The translations under genes and the position numbers were made by a program. Shown one piece after another: positions 1-6,606 of a stretch of 7,639 nucleotides of DNA (its first letter is position 1; every line of letters starts with the position of its first letter). The notes under the pieces are model-generated. The model was not told the origin of the DNA, did not search any database, and saw only the letters and a program-made list of their open reading frames with translations. Origin of the DNA: an uncultured Clostridia bacterium (lineage in GTDB: Bacteria; Bacillota; Clostridia; Oscillospirales; Acutalibacteraceae); contig CALBKQ010000046.1 of the NCBI GenBank assembly GCA_937895645.1, positions 1 to 7,639 of the forward strand. The letters are read 5' to 3'.

Positions 1-832
1 AATTAACTATATCCCAATCAAATTTTGCTTCTTGTCTATATTTAGGAACAAGCCATCGTCCAGAAACATGCATTGCAATCCCTTGATTTAAAAACAGTTG
101 AGCCATAGTCTTATTTGAAAGTTCTTCCACAGATGGGGAAAAGCCATGCTTCGTTCTAAGCTCAACAAACCAAGCCAATGCACTCAAACTATTTACTGTA
201 TTTATTTCTAACTCACCTTTTTCATTAAAGATTGCCCCATTATTTGCCCATAAAATTGGCTCCCAAAAAACAGGTGCATCCTCAATTCCAATCGCATACA
301 TATTGTTTTGCTTAAATAATTTTCCAATTTTAAATAAATCATTATAAGTCCAATTTTCATCAGGATATTTAATCTTATATTTATCAAATAAATCTTTGTT
401 ATAAAAAACGACAACATTTGAAATATCACGCGGTACTGCATATAAATCACCATCTACGGATAAAGATTTAATTGAATTCTTAAAAAAGACATCACGATCT
501 ATTTCTTCTTGAAAAAATGGGGACAAATCAAGTAATTTATTTGCATCATTATATAGTTTCAAATAATAATTATTCAAAAAAATCACATCCGGAGCTTGAT
601 TAGACGCAAATAAAAGATGTAATTTTTGAAAATAATTTTGTGGGATATGAATTAAATTCACTTTCACATTATTTTGTTTTTCAAATGTTTTAATTAGTTG
701 ATTTATAACTTTAATCTCAGAATGAGACCCCCAAGTTGAAAATGTTATTTCTTGCATTTTTTCATATTTTACACAAGAACACATAAAAAAACCAATAAAA
801 AAGATTAATATAAATTTCAAAAAAATCTTCAT
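1..832 (-). CDS. Family-1 (sugar-type) ABC transporter solute-binding lipoprotein, 3' end cut by window edge
   Basis: The frame is open from the ATG at 832 to the left edge, giving 277 residues of a family that usually has about 400-450, so roughly a third is outside. A hydrophobic signal peptide ends in FFMCSC; Cys20 (Ser at -1) is the likely lipidated residue, anchoring the protein to the outside of the cytoplasmic membrane. After it come family-1 hallmarks: the first strand ITFSTWGS (29-36), APDVIFLNN (80-88), GDLYAVPRDISNVVVFYNKDLF (129-149 region), ENWTYNDLFKIGKLF (159-173) and the MAQLFLNQGIAMHVSGRW stretch (243-260). These resemble carbohydrate-binding subunits that hand sugars to a membrane permease; the actual ligand is not readable. 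The start lies one base after the stop of the upstream minus-strand frame, with no clear Shine-Dalgarno site, so coupling is likely. Composition is strongly AT-rich. No permease or ATPase gene is visible; they could lie to the left. Confidence 0.88.
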   Translation of the reverse strand, partial: MKIFLKFILIFFIGFFMCSCVKYEKMQEITFSTWGSHSEIKVINQLIKTFEKQNNVKVNLIHIPQNYFQKLHLLFASNQAPDVIFLNNYYLKLYNDANKLLDLSPFFQEEIDRDVFFKNSIKSLSVDGDLYAVPRDISNVVVFYNKDLFDKYKIKYPDENWTYNDLFKIGKLFKQNNMYAIGIEDAPVFWEPILWANNGAIFNEKGELEINTVNSLSALAWFVELRTKHGFSPSVEELSNKTMAQLFLNQGIAMHVSGRWLVPKYRQEAKFDWDIVN

Positions 833-833
833 A

Positions 834-1175
834 TTACAAATTAATCAAAGTTTGCATATTATCTTTGGTCACTTTTATTAGGGATTTAAAGTTTTCCGCC
901 CTCACCATATAAACTTCTGAGCCCTTTTTCTTTTCAGTAAGCCTTGTTTGAATAAAAGCAGGTTGCTTATTATCAAACGAATGAAGAAGAAAAATTTGCT
1001 CATTTATATAGCCCATAAGAGCCACTTCATTTTCATATCTAACAAGATAAAAACCTTTTGTTTTTGATATTTTTGCCTGATTTATCAAAGTTGGTTCTAA
1101 TGGATTTGTAGCTATAGTTTCATTAATTTCAACATCAACAGAAACTTCACTAATATTTTTTACACTTACAGTCAT
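834..1175 (-). CDS. Unrecognised protein, probably the C-terminal part of a truncated gene
   Basis: I do not recognise this 113-residue frame. It has no signal peptide or membrane segment. Alternating hydrophobic stretches such as MTVSVKNISEVSVDVEI and GFYLVRYENEVALMGYI suggest a beta-rich fold. An ATG at 1175 has a possible site (AAAAGG, seven bases upstream), so a complete small gene is possible. However, the same frame stays open further upstream, where codons 1205-1176 read VFVDVPKGCC and run smoothly into the beta-sandwich-like MTVSVKNIS. That looks internal to a longer protein, so the 5' end may be lost at the junction near 1205. The stop is one base before the start of the solute-binding lipoprotein, so both are probably co-transcribed. 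AT-rich codon use matches that neighbour and not the plus-strand genes. That it is coding is likely; the function is unknown. Confidence 0.6.
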   Translation of the reverse strand: MTVSVKNISEVSVDVEINETIATNPLEPTLINQAKISKTKGFYLVRYENEVALMGYINEQIFLLHSFDNKQPAFIQTRLTEKKKGSEVYMVRAENFKSLIKVTKDNMQTLINL

Positions 1176-1195
1176 GCAGCAACCTTTTGGAACAT

Positions 1196-1215
1196 CTACA
1201 AAAACCGAAGAGAAA
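1196..1215. other. Junction between two unrelated sequence blocks
   Basis: Plus-strand RNase Y homology starts at about 1206, while the minus-strand open frame of the left block reads sensibly up to about 1205. Composition changes at the same place, from about 25-28% GC in sampled lines on the left to higher values on the right. I see no inverted repeat, target duplication or attachment-like core. The exact base is uncertain by several nucleotides. Confidence 0.7.
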
Positions 1216-1469
1216 ACATTGAAAACTACATTAAACGTCTTGAAAAGCTTGAAGAAATCGCAACATCATTTGAGGGTGTTGAAAAATCTTTCGCTATTCA
1301 GGCAGGTCGTGAAATCAGAATTATGGTTAATCCTGACCAGGTATCTGACGAAAAGATGGTTATTGTTGCTCGTGATATTGCAAAGAAAATCGAAGATGAA
1401 CTTGAATATCCGGGTCAAATCAAAGTTAATATTGTACGCGAAAATCGTGTTATTGACTTTGCAAAGTAA
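1206..1469 (+). CDS. rny: Ribonuclease Y, C-terminal fragment only (5' part missing)
   Basis: RNase Y is a membrane-anchored endoribonuclease that starts mRNA decay in Firmicutes. From 1206 the frame reads RRENIENYIKRLEKLEEIA, then FEGVEKSFAIQAGREIRIMV, and ends ELEYPGQIKVNIVREN..VIDFAK with stop TAA at 1467-1469. This is the conserved extreme C-terminus of RNase Y, 87 codons of a protein normally about 510-520 residues long. The N-terminal membrane helix, coiled coil, KH domain and HD catalytic domain are all absent. In the family the residues just before are RPGAR; here the frame upstream of 1206 instead reads HAATFWNIYKN, so homology stops inside that conserved motif. No suitable in-frame start exists, so the fragment cannot be an active nuclease. 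The neighbour ymdB is the classical partner of rny, which supports this being the native rny locus. Either the gene is truly disrupted or the sequence is misjoined here. Confidence 0.92.
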   Translation, partial: RRENIENYIKRLEKLEEIATSFEGVEKSFAIQAGREIRIMVNPDQVSDEKMVIVARDIAKKIEDELEYPGQIKVNIVRENRVIDFAK

Positions 1470-1478
1470 AAATAAAAC

Positions 1479-1507
1479 TGCCCCGATGTCAGAACGGCTT
1501 CGGGGCA
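1479..1507 (-). terminator. Stem-loop between rny and ymdB, terminator-like only on the minus strand
   Basis: TGCCCCGA (1479-1486) pairs perfectly with TCGGGGCA (1500-1507). After a T-T mismatch there are three more pairs (GTC with GGC, one being T-G) and the loop AGAAC. On the plus strand the stem is followed by AAAATAATC, with no T-run, so it is a poor plus-strand terminator. On the minus strand it is followed by GTTTTATTTTT, which fits an intrinsic terminator. Since rny and ymdB both run plus, it may instead act as an mRNA processing or 3'-end stability hairpin, or block antisense transcription. Confidence 0.5.
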
Positions 1508-1528
1508 AAATAATCTATATATAGAAAT

Positions 1529-1532
1529 GGTG
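1529..1532 (+). promoter_or_regulatory. Ribosome binding site that decides the ymdB start
   Basis: GGTG lies five bases before the ATG at 1538. The same GGTG with the same five-base spacing precedes the two next genes (2319-2322 and 3825-3828). This favours 1538 over the in-frame GTG at 1532, which overlaps the site itself. Confidence 0.6.
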
Positions 1533-1537
1533 TGAAT

Positions 1538-2323
1538 ATGTCACGCAATATTAAAATTCTTTGCATCGGCGACGTGGTCGGTGCGAATGGTTGCGAGTTT
1601 TTACGCAAAAAACTTGCAGATTTCAAAAGAGAAAACAACATTGATGTTTGTATTGTCAATGGTGAAAACTCGGCAGTTGGTAACGGTATGTTGCCTAATT
1701 CTTGCAACAGTATTTTCACAAGTGGTGCAGATTTCATTACAGGTGGAAATCACTCTTTCAAGCGTCGTGAAATTTATGAATATCTTGATAGCGCAGACGC
1801 TGTAATCCGTCCTGCTAATTTTGGTGACGGAGTATGGGGCAAAGGCTGGGGTATAATTGACAAGGGCGCATATAAGGTTGGAGTTATAAATCTTATGGGC
1901 AGAGTGTGGCTTGAAGGTCACGGCGACCCTTTTGAAACTGCTGAAAAAATCATTGATGAACTTAAAAAAGAGACAAAAATTATAGTTGTTGACTTCCACG
2001 CAGAAGCAACTGCCGAGAAAAAGGCTCTTGGTTATTTTCTTGACGGAAAAGTCAGTGCAGTTTTTGGTACACATACCCATATTCAGACTTCCGATGCACA
2101 AATTATGGCAAATGGCACAGGTTATATTACCGATTTAGGTATGACGGGACCGGAAGAATCTGTTTTAGGTGTAAAAAAAGAAATAATTATAGAAAAATTC
2201 AGAAAAGGCTTTGCCTCGATGTTTGAAACAGCCGACACTCCGTGCTTTATGCAGGGTTGCGTGTTTACTGTTGACCGGGATACCGGTAAAACTGTTGAGG
2301 TAACTCTGATTACAGTGAGGTGA
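1538..2323 (+). CDS. ymdB: YmdB-type metallophosphoesterase (TIGR00282 family)
   Basis: This 261-residue protein matches the YmdB family, cytoplasmic di-metal phosphoesterases. The Bacillus subtilis member hydrolyses 2',3'-cyclic nucleotides and affects the choice between motility and biofilm growth (known for the family, not shown here). The metal-binding set is complete: Asp12 in CIGDVVGANG, the Asn and Glu of VNGENSA, the Asn of GNHSF, the His of DFHAEATAEK and both His of GTHTHIQTSDAQI. The C-terminal ITDLGMTGPEESVLGVKKE signature is also present, and the length is typical (about 260-265). GNHSF replaces the more usual GNHTW or GNHVW, a mild change. The start at ATG 1538 is chosen on Shine-Dalgarno spacing; a GTG at 1532 would add only two residues. 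It sits directly after the rny 3' end, the conserved Firmicutes order. Its stop TGA is part of the GAGGTGA site of the next gene, so translational coupling is likely. Confidence 0.93.
   Translation: MSRNIKILCIGDVVGANGCEFLRKKLADFKRENNIDVCIVNGENSAVGNGMLPNSCNSIFTSGADFITGGNHSFKRREIYEYLDSADAVIRPANFGDGVWGKGWGIIDKGAYKVGVINLMGRVWLEGHGDPFETAEKIIDELKKETKIIVVDFHAEATAEKKALGYFLDGKVSAVFGTHTHIQTSDAQIMANGTGYITDLGMTGPEESVLGVKKEIIIEKFRKGFASMFETADTPCFMQGCVFTVDRDTGKTVEVTLITVR
2317..2323 (+). promoter_or_regulatory. Ribosome binding site overlapping the ymdB stop codon
   Basis: GAGGTGA contains the ymdB stop TGA (2321-2323) and ends four bases before the ATG at 2328. Ribosomes finishing ymdB are placed on this site, so the two genes are probably translated in step. 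Confidence 0.75.
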
Positions 2324-2327
2324 CACA

Positions 2328-3824
2328 ATGAAAAATGCGTTAAAAATAATGGCATTACTCTTATGTGTTACTATGCTCTTTTCTGCTTGTGGAGAGAAAT
2401 CTCCAACCGAAAATGAAACTACAACTGACACAACGCAACAAAATGTAAGCACTGACAATGGCGCTTCACCAAAAGGTGACGGAGTAATTTCACTACCATA
2501 CAACGAAACTGATGGATTTAATCCGTTTTTCGCAAAGAGTAATGAAAATCTTTATATCTGTAAACTGATTTTTCAGTCACTTTTTACTGTTGATAAGAAT
2601 TATAATATTATTCCCGTAATTGCAGAAAGCATAGCGGTAAACGGGGCAACGGCAACCGTCAGCCTTCGTACAGATGCGACTTGTCGTGGCTCACAACCAA
2701 TCAATGCCTATGATGTTGTGTATTCTTTCAATCTTGCAAAAGCATCTTATGGGTGGGCAGGATACTTAAATGGCATTTCAGTTGCAACGGCAACATCAAA
2801 GTTTACTGTTGCTTTCACGCTTGATTATGCTGATGTTTACGTAGGCGCAAAACTTTGCTTTCCTGTGGTAAAAGAGGGCACAGCAGACATTCAAAATGCA
2901 ATACCTACAGGTAGTGGTGCGTACTATGTGCTTGAAAACAAACTTGTAAGCGTTGCAGATTCTACAAAAATAATCAAACTTTATGGTATTGATACAAATA
3001 AAAGTTCTGAAAATGCTTTCAAAATTGGTGCAACTGATGTTTATTTCAGTGATTTGTCCAACTGTGAATATATGGGCATTACAGGCAAAACTGAAGAAGT
3101 AATGCTTAACAATATGGTATATCTGGGACTAAACAACAATAACGGTGGATTGAACAAGTATGTCCGTAGTGCTATTGCGGCGGGACTTAACGGTGATGAT
3201 ATTGTACTTTCTTCATATCAGGGTCACGGTAAAGCAGTGAAAATGCCTGTAAATCCTAATGCAGATTATTACAAAAACACTTCTGCTATCAAATCACAAG
3301 GGGATACAACTCTTGCAACGCAGATTCTCGACCGAAGTGGCTTTACAAGATATTCAGGTAAGGCAAAAATCAACGGTGCATATGTTCTTTCTTTTGACCT
3401 TATTGTGAACAGAGATAATAAATATCGCCTTGCGGCTGCATTCCATATTGCTGATAGTCTTAACAAACTGGGATTTTATATTAATGTATTGCCACTGCCT
3501 TTTGCAGATTATAACCAACGCATATCCGCGGGACATTATGATATGTATTTAGGCGAAATAAAACTTGACGGTTCAATGGATTTGTCACAGTTTTTCCTTG
3601 AAAACGGACGAGTGAGTTCAGGTGTTGACAAATCAAGTAAAGCGTCAACAGAATATTTTAAGTATCGCGCAGGTCACATTACAACAGAAGAATATTACGA
3701 AATTTTTGCAGAGGAATATCCTTTTGTGCCGGTGCTTTTTAGAAATGGATATGTAGTGACTTCTGGTGACATAAAAACAAATCTATCAGAAAATCCGTTT
3801 AATTTATATAAAAACTTAAAATAA
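2328..3824 (+). CDS. Family-5 (oligopeptide-type) ABC transporter solute-binding lipoprotein
   Basis: This 498-residue protein begins with a lipoprotein signal peptide: a basic start, a hydrophobic core and the lipobox LFSAC with Cys21 as the lipid anchor. A Thr/Asn/Asp-rich linker (about 22-50) follows, as is usual for surface lipoproteins. The mature part has the SBP_bac_5 layout: ETDGFNPFF near residue 60, IFQSLFTVDKNYNIIPVIAESI (about 80-101), the AYDVVYSFNLAKA motif (about 127-139), a GSGAYYVL element, and a C-terminal lobe with FHIADSLNKLGFYINVLPL. The family delivers peptides, nickel or other small ligands to a permease; the ligand here is unknown. It is somewhat shorter than many members (about 520-600). 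No permease or ATPase gene lies nearby, so it is an orphan, either sharing a remote transporter or acting as a sensor. It is four bases after ymdB and nine before recG, hence in the same operon. Family assignment is firm; role is inference. Confidence 0.87.
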   Translation: MKNALKIMALLLCVTMLFSACGEKSPTENETTTDTTQQNVSTDNGASPKGDGVISLPYNETDGFNPFFAKSNENLYICKLIFQSLFTVDKNYNIIPVIAESIAVNGATATVSLRTDATCRGSQPINAYDVVYSFNLAKASYGWAGYLNGISVATATSKFTVAFTLDYADVYVGAKLCFPVVKEGTADIQNAIPTGSGAYYVLENKLVSVADSTKIIKLYGIDTNKSSENAFKIGATDVYFSDLSNCEYMGITGKTEEVMLNNMVYLGLNNNNGGLNKYVRSAIAAGLNGDDIVLSSYQGHGKAVKMPVNPNADYYKNTSAIKSQGDTTLATQILDRSGFTRYSGKAKINGAYVLSFDLIVNRDNKYRLAAAFHIADSLNKLGFYINVLPLPFADYNQRISAGHYDMYLGEIKLDGSMDLSQFFLENGRVSSGVDKSSKASTEYFKYRAGHITTEEYYEIFAEEYPFVPVLFRNGYVVTSGDIKTNLSENPFNLYKNLK

Positions 3825-3828
3825 GGTG
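3825..3828 (+). promoter_or_regulatory. Ribosome binding site of recG
   Basis: GGTG begins on the base right after the TAA stop of the lipoprotein gene (3822-3824) and stands five bases before the recG ATG. It repeats the spacing seen before ymdB and the lipoprotein gene. Confidence 0.65.
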
Positions 3829-3833
3829 AAATT

Positions 3834-5885
3834 ATGAAGTTTTCCGATGATATTAAGTATATCAAGGGTGTAGGCGAAGCTCGTGCAACGGGATTTCGCA
3901 GTCTTGGTGTGTCAACTGTCGGGGAACTTCTTCGTTTTTACCCCCGTGCGTATGAGGATTGGAGTAAAATTCTCCCCATTTCACAATGCGTTATCGGTGA
4001 AAATGTGTGCATAAAAGGAACGGTTATGTTTCCTGTCAAAAATGAGCGTGTCCGTGGTGGAATGTTAATTGCAAAAGCAACTGTAACTGATGGTGAAGAT
4101 GTAATTGCAGTTACATTTTTCAATAATAAATACATTGAAAAAATGCTTAAGAGCGGTGAAGAATACCTTTTCTATGGTAAACTTACATTAGGCAAGTACT
4201 CGGCTCGTGAAATGGTTACACCACTGTTTCTGAAATCTGAAAAGAGTGTAGAAATAAGACCAATTTATCCGCAAAATAAAATAATAACAACAAAAATTGT
4301 GCAGTCGGCAGTTGAAAATGCTTTGAAAAATATTGATGCAATTCCTGACTATCTGCCTAACTACATACTCAAAAAATTCAATCTTGTAAGCCTTGACAGA
4401 GCAATCCGTGATATTCATTTCCCAAGAGATGACGGAGCGCTACAGAAGGCTCGTGACAGATTGATTTTTGACGAATTGTTTATTCTGCAGTTAAGCTTGT
4501 TGACTCTTAAAAACGACAACTCAACTGTAAAAACAGGAAATATTATAGAAAAAGATTATTCAGATGACTTCTTTGAATTATTGCCATTTGCTACCACAAA
4601 TGCACAGAAAAGAGCAGTTAAAGACGCAGTTTCTGATATGCAAAGCGGTAAACAGATGAACAGACTTCTGCAAGGTGATGTTGGTAGTGGTAAAACTGCT
4701 GTTGCTGCGTCAATAGTTTATACCGTTGCGAAAAACGGTATGCAATCGGCGCTTATGGCGCCAACAGAAGTGTTGGCAACACAGCATTTTGAAACATTTG
4801 AAAAAATGTTTAAGGGTACTGGTATTCGTTGTGAGTTGCTTACAGGAAGTACAAAAGCAAAAGAGAAAAAAGAAATTAAAGAGCGTTTACAGAATGGCGA
4901 AATTGATTTGATTATAGGCACACACGCACTTATTCAGGATGACGTTATTTTCAAAAAACTTGGTCTTGTTATTACTGATGAGCAACATCGTTTTGGTGTA
5001 AAACAGCGCACGGGACTTTGTGCAAAAGGCGAAAATCCACACGTGTATGTTATGTCAGCAACACCAATTCCACGAACATTAGGTCTTATAATGTTTGGTG
5101 ACTTGAATGTGTCAATACTTGACGAATTACCACCGGGCAGACAACAAATTGAAACATATACGGTAAACTCCGGTAAGCGTGGCAGTATGTTTGACTATAT
5201 AAGAAAACATCTTGATGCAGGTTATCAAGGTTATATTGTATGTCCGCTTGTTGAAGAAAGCGAAATGATGCAAGGGGTGCTTTCGGCAGAAGAATATTAT
5301 AAAAAAGCACAACCACTTTTTAAGGATTATAAACTAGATTTACTTCACGGGCAGATGAGCCCTAAGAAAAAAGACGAAGTTATGATTAAGTTCAAAAAAG
5401 GTGAAACGCAGTTGCTTATTTCAACCGTTGTTATTGAAGTTGGTGTTGATGTGCCGAATGCAGTTATTATGGTTGTTGAAAATGCCGAGCGCTTTGGTCT
5501 TTCGCAACTTCACCAGTTGCGTGGTCGCGTTGGTCGAGGTCAGGCAAAATCTTCTTGTATTCTTGTAACAGACGCAAAAAATGATGACGCAGTAGCACGA
5601 ATGAAAATTATGTGTGAAACTACTGACGGATTTAAGATTGCAGACGAAGATTTGAAACTTCGCGGACCTGGCGACTTCTTCGGTACTCGTCAACACGGAC
5701 TTCCAAAACTTCGCATTGCTGATATTTTGACCGATACAAAAATCCTTATGCAGACACAAGAGTTGGCAAAAGATATTATGATGGTAGATGGCAAATTCCA
5801 ACAGGAAGAACATCGCCAGATAGGTAAACAAGTAATGAAAAAAGTTCACAGTTTACAAGTTTCTAACACCGCAAATACAATTTAG
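3834..5885 (+). CDS. recG: ATP-dependent DNA helicase RecG
   Basis: RecG remodels stalled replication forks and moves Holliday junctions in the cytoplasm. The 683-residue length is typical of Firmicutes RecG. In order: an N-terminal helical region with IKGVGEARA (10-18); a wedge (OB-fold) domain around residues 55-150, the part that grips branched DNA; the Walker A motif GDVGSGKT (281-288); the Walker B/DExH motif DEQH (382-385) followed by RFGVKQR; motif III SATPIPRTL (408-416); LLHGQMSPKKKDEVM in the second RecA lobe; HQLRGRVGRG (560-569, motif VI); and the C-terminal LKLRGPGDFFGTRQHGLP region typical of RecG. All ATPase motifs are intact, so the enzyme should be active. It starts nine bases after the lipoprotein gene and is followed by a 50-base gap with a possible new promoter, so it likely ends the ymdB operon. 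I see no terminator hairpin after it, so readthrough into the next gene is possible. Confidence 0.98.
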   Translation: MKFSDDIKYIKGVGEARATGFRSLGVSTVGELLRFYPRAYEDWSKILPISQCVIGENVCIKGTVMFPVKNERVRGGMLIAKATVTDGEDVIAVTFFNNKYIEKMLKSGEEYLFYGKLTLGKYSAREMVTPLFLKSEKSVEIRPIYPQNKIITTKIVQSAVENALKNIDAIPDYLPNYILKKFNLVSLDRAIRDIHFPRDDGALQKARDRLIFDELFILQLSLLTLKNDNSTVKTGNIIEKDYSDDFFELLPFATTNAQKRAVKDAVSDMQSGKQMNRLLQGDVGSGKTAVAASIVYTVAKNGMQSALMAPTEVLATQHFETFEKMFKGTGIRCELLTGSTKAKEKKEIKERLQNGEIDLIIGTHALIQDDVIFKKLGLVITDEQHRFGVKQRTGLCAKGENPHVYVMSATPIPRTLGLIMFGDLNVSILDELPPGRQQIETYTVNSGKRGSMFDYIRKHLDAGYQGYIVCPLVEESEMMQGVLSAEEYYKKAQPLFKDYKLDLLHGQMSPKKKDEVMIKFKKGETQLLISTVVIEVGVDVPNAVIMVVENAERFGLSQLHQLRGRVGRGQAKSSCILVTDAKNDDAVARMKIMCETTDGFKIADEDLKLRGPGDFFGTRQHGLPKLRIADILTDTKILMQTQELAKDIMMVDGKFQQEEHRQIGKQVMKKVHSLQVSNTANTI

Positions 5886-5899
5886 TAATATTTGGAAGT

Positions 5900-5905
5900 T
5901 ATAAT
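5900..5905 (+). promoter_or_regulatory. Possible promoter -10 box after recG
   Basis: A perfect TATAAT stands in the gap between recG and the TIM-barrel gene, and would give a leader of roughly 25 bases. No good -35 box is found 16-18 bases upstream (TACAAT at 5876-5881 matches poorly) and there is no TGn extension. A chance match in AT-rich DNA cannot be excluded. Confidence 0.4.
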
Positions 5906-5921
5906 ATAAACAACCTAAAAT

Positions 5922-5927
5922 AAAGGA
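5922..5927 (+). promoter_or_regulatory. Ribosome binding site that decides the TIM-barrel start
   Basis: AAAGGA lies eight bases before the ATG at 5936. An earlier in-frame ATG at 5927 overlaps this site and so is unlikely to be used. Confidence 0.65.
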
Positions 5928-5935
5928 TGTTATTT

Positions 5936-6595
5936 ATGAACGAAATTAAAGGATATTTAAGAGATTTTAGATTAAGTGTGCCTAATGCTATTTACGAGTG
6001 CAGGGGCATAAAAATCTTTGGCAGAAGAATAAAGTCTATTGTATTTTCAACTGATGTGAGTATTTTGCGGAATTGTAATGCCGATGCGGTAATTGCGGTT
6101 TATCCTTTTACACCCCAACCCGTGATAACACAGGCGGTTATGATGGTTGCTGATTGTCCTGTTTTTGTTGGAGTTGGCGGAGGTCTTACAAAAGGTGAGA
6201 GGGTTATAAACCTTGCCCGTCACGCAGAATATCAGGGTGCAACGGGAGTAGTACTTAATGCACCAACGTCAAATGATACAATACGTGAAGTTGCAAAAGT
6301 TGTTGATTTGCCTATTGTCATAACGGTTGTAAAAGAAGACGATATTAGTGGTAGACTTGATGCAGGTGCACAGATATTAAATGTTTCTGCCGCATCAAAA
6401 ACCCCTGAATTAGTTGCAAAAATTCGTGAAAAATTTCCTGATGTGCCTATTATGGCAACGGGTGGACCAACTGAAGAAACTATAAAAGCAACAATACGTG
6501 CAGGTGCAGATGCAATCACCTGGACCCCTCCATCAAATGGAGAGGTTTTTCGTGATATTATGGATGCTTACCGTAACGACAAACCACATCCATAA
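5936..6595 (+). CDS. Phosphate-binding TIM-barrel enzyme of unknown specificity
   Basis: The 219-residue protein has the repeating strand-helix pattern of a (beta/alpha)8 barrel: IKSIVFSTD (32-40), ADAVIAVYPF (49-58), CPVFVGVGGG (74-83), GATGVVLNAP (101-110), LPIVITVVKE (125-134), AGAQILNVSA (143-152), VPIMATGGPTEETI (170-183) and AGADAITWTPPS (189-200). The late Gly-Gly before a helix start, followed by a final Ala-Gly-Ala-Asp strand, resembles the phosphate-binding end of KDPG aldolase, ThiE, TrpA and NanE-type barrels. The GVGGGLTKGERV loop near residue 80 is distinctive. It could be an aldolase, epimerase or synthase acting on a phosphorylated substrate; residues do not fix which. Cytoplasmic: no signal peptide. 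The start is ATG 5936, with AAAGGA eight bases upstream. It is 43 bases before the esterase gene and shares its downstream terminator, so the two are probably one unit. The fold is fairly sure; the reaction is unknown. Confidence 0.72.
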   Translation: MNEIKGYLRDFRLSVPNAIYECRGIKIFGRRIKSIVFSTDVSILRNCNADAVIAVYPFTPQPVITQAVMMVADCPVFVGVGGGLTKGERVINLARHAEYQGATGVVLNAPTSNDTIREVAKVVDLPIVITVVKEDDISGRLDAGAQILNVSAASKTPELVAKIREKFPDVPIMATGGPTEETIKATIRAGADAITWTPPSNGEVFRDIMDAYRNDKPHP

Positions 6596-6606
6596 AATGC
6601 ATAGTG

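Noticed and set aside
1453..1519. Promoter for ymdB starting from TTGACT at 1453-1458
   Set aside because: No -10 box lies 16-18 bases downstream, and the TTGACT codes for the conserved C-terminal IDF residues of RNase Y.
1174..1524. Plus-strand open frame of 116 codons overlapping the rny fragment
   Set aside because: It is a +1-type shadow of the RNase Y coding frame and runs through the hairpin; its product is Lys-rich and has no family character.
1532..1537. GTG start for ymdB two codons upstream
   Set aside because: It overlaps the GGTG ribosome site, and the five-base spacing used by the next two genes points to the ATG at 1538.
1601..2101. Long antisense open frame (166 codons) inside ymdB
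   Set aside because: It mirrors the codon structure of ymdB, is rich in Cys, Phe, Asn and Thr without any motif, and has no ribosome site.
5421..5849. Antisense open frame (142 codons) inside recG
   Set aside because: It lies wholly against conserved helicase motifs and has no plausible start signal; it is a by-product of recG codon use.
5927..5935. Earlier ATG for the TIM-barrel gene
   Set aside because: This ATG lies within the AAAGGA ribosome site itself, which is correctly spaced for the ATG at 5936.
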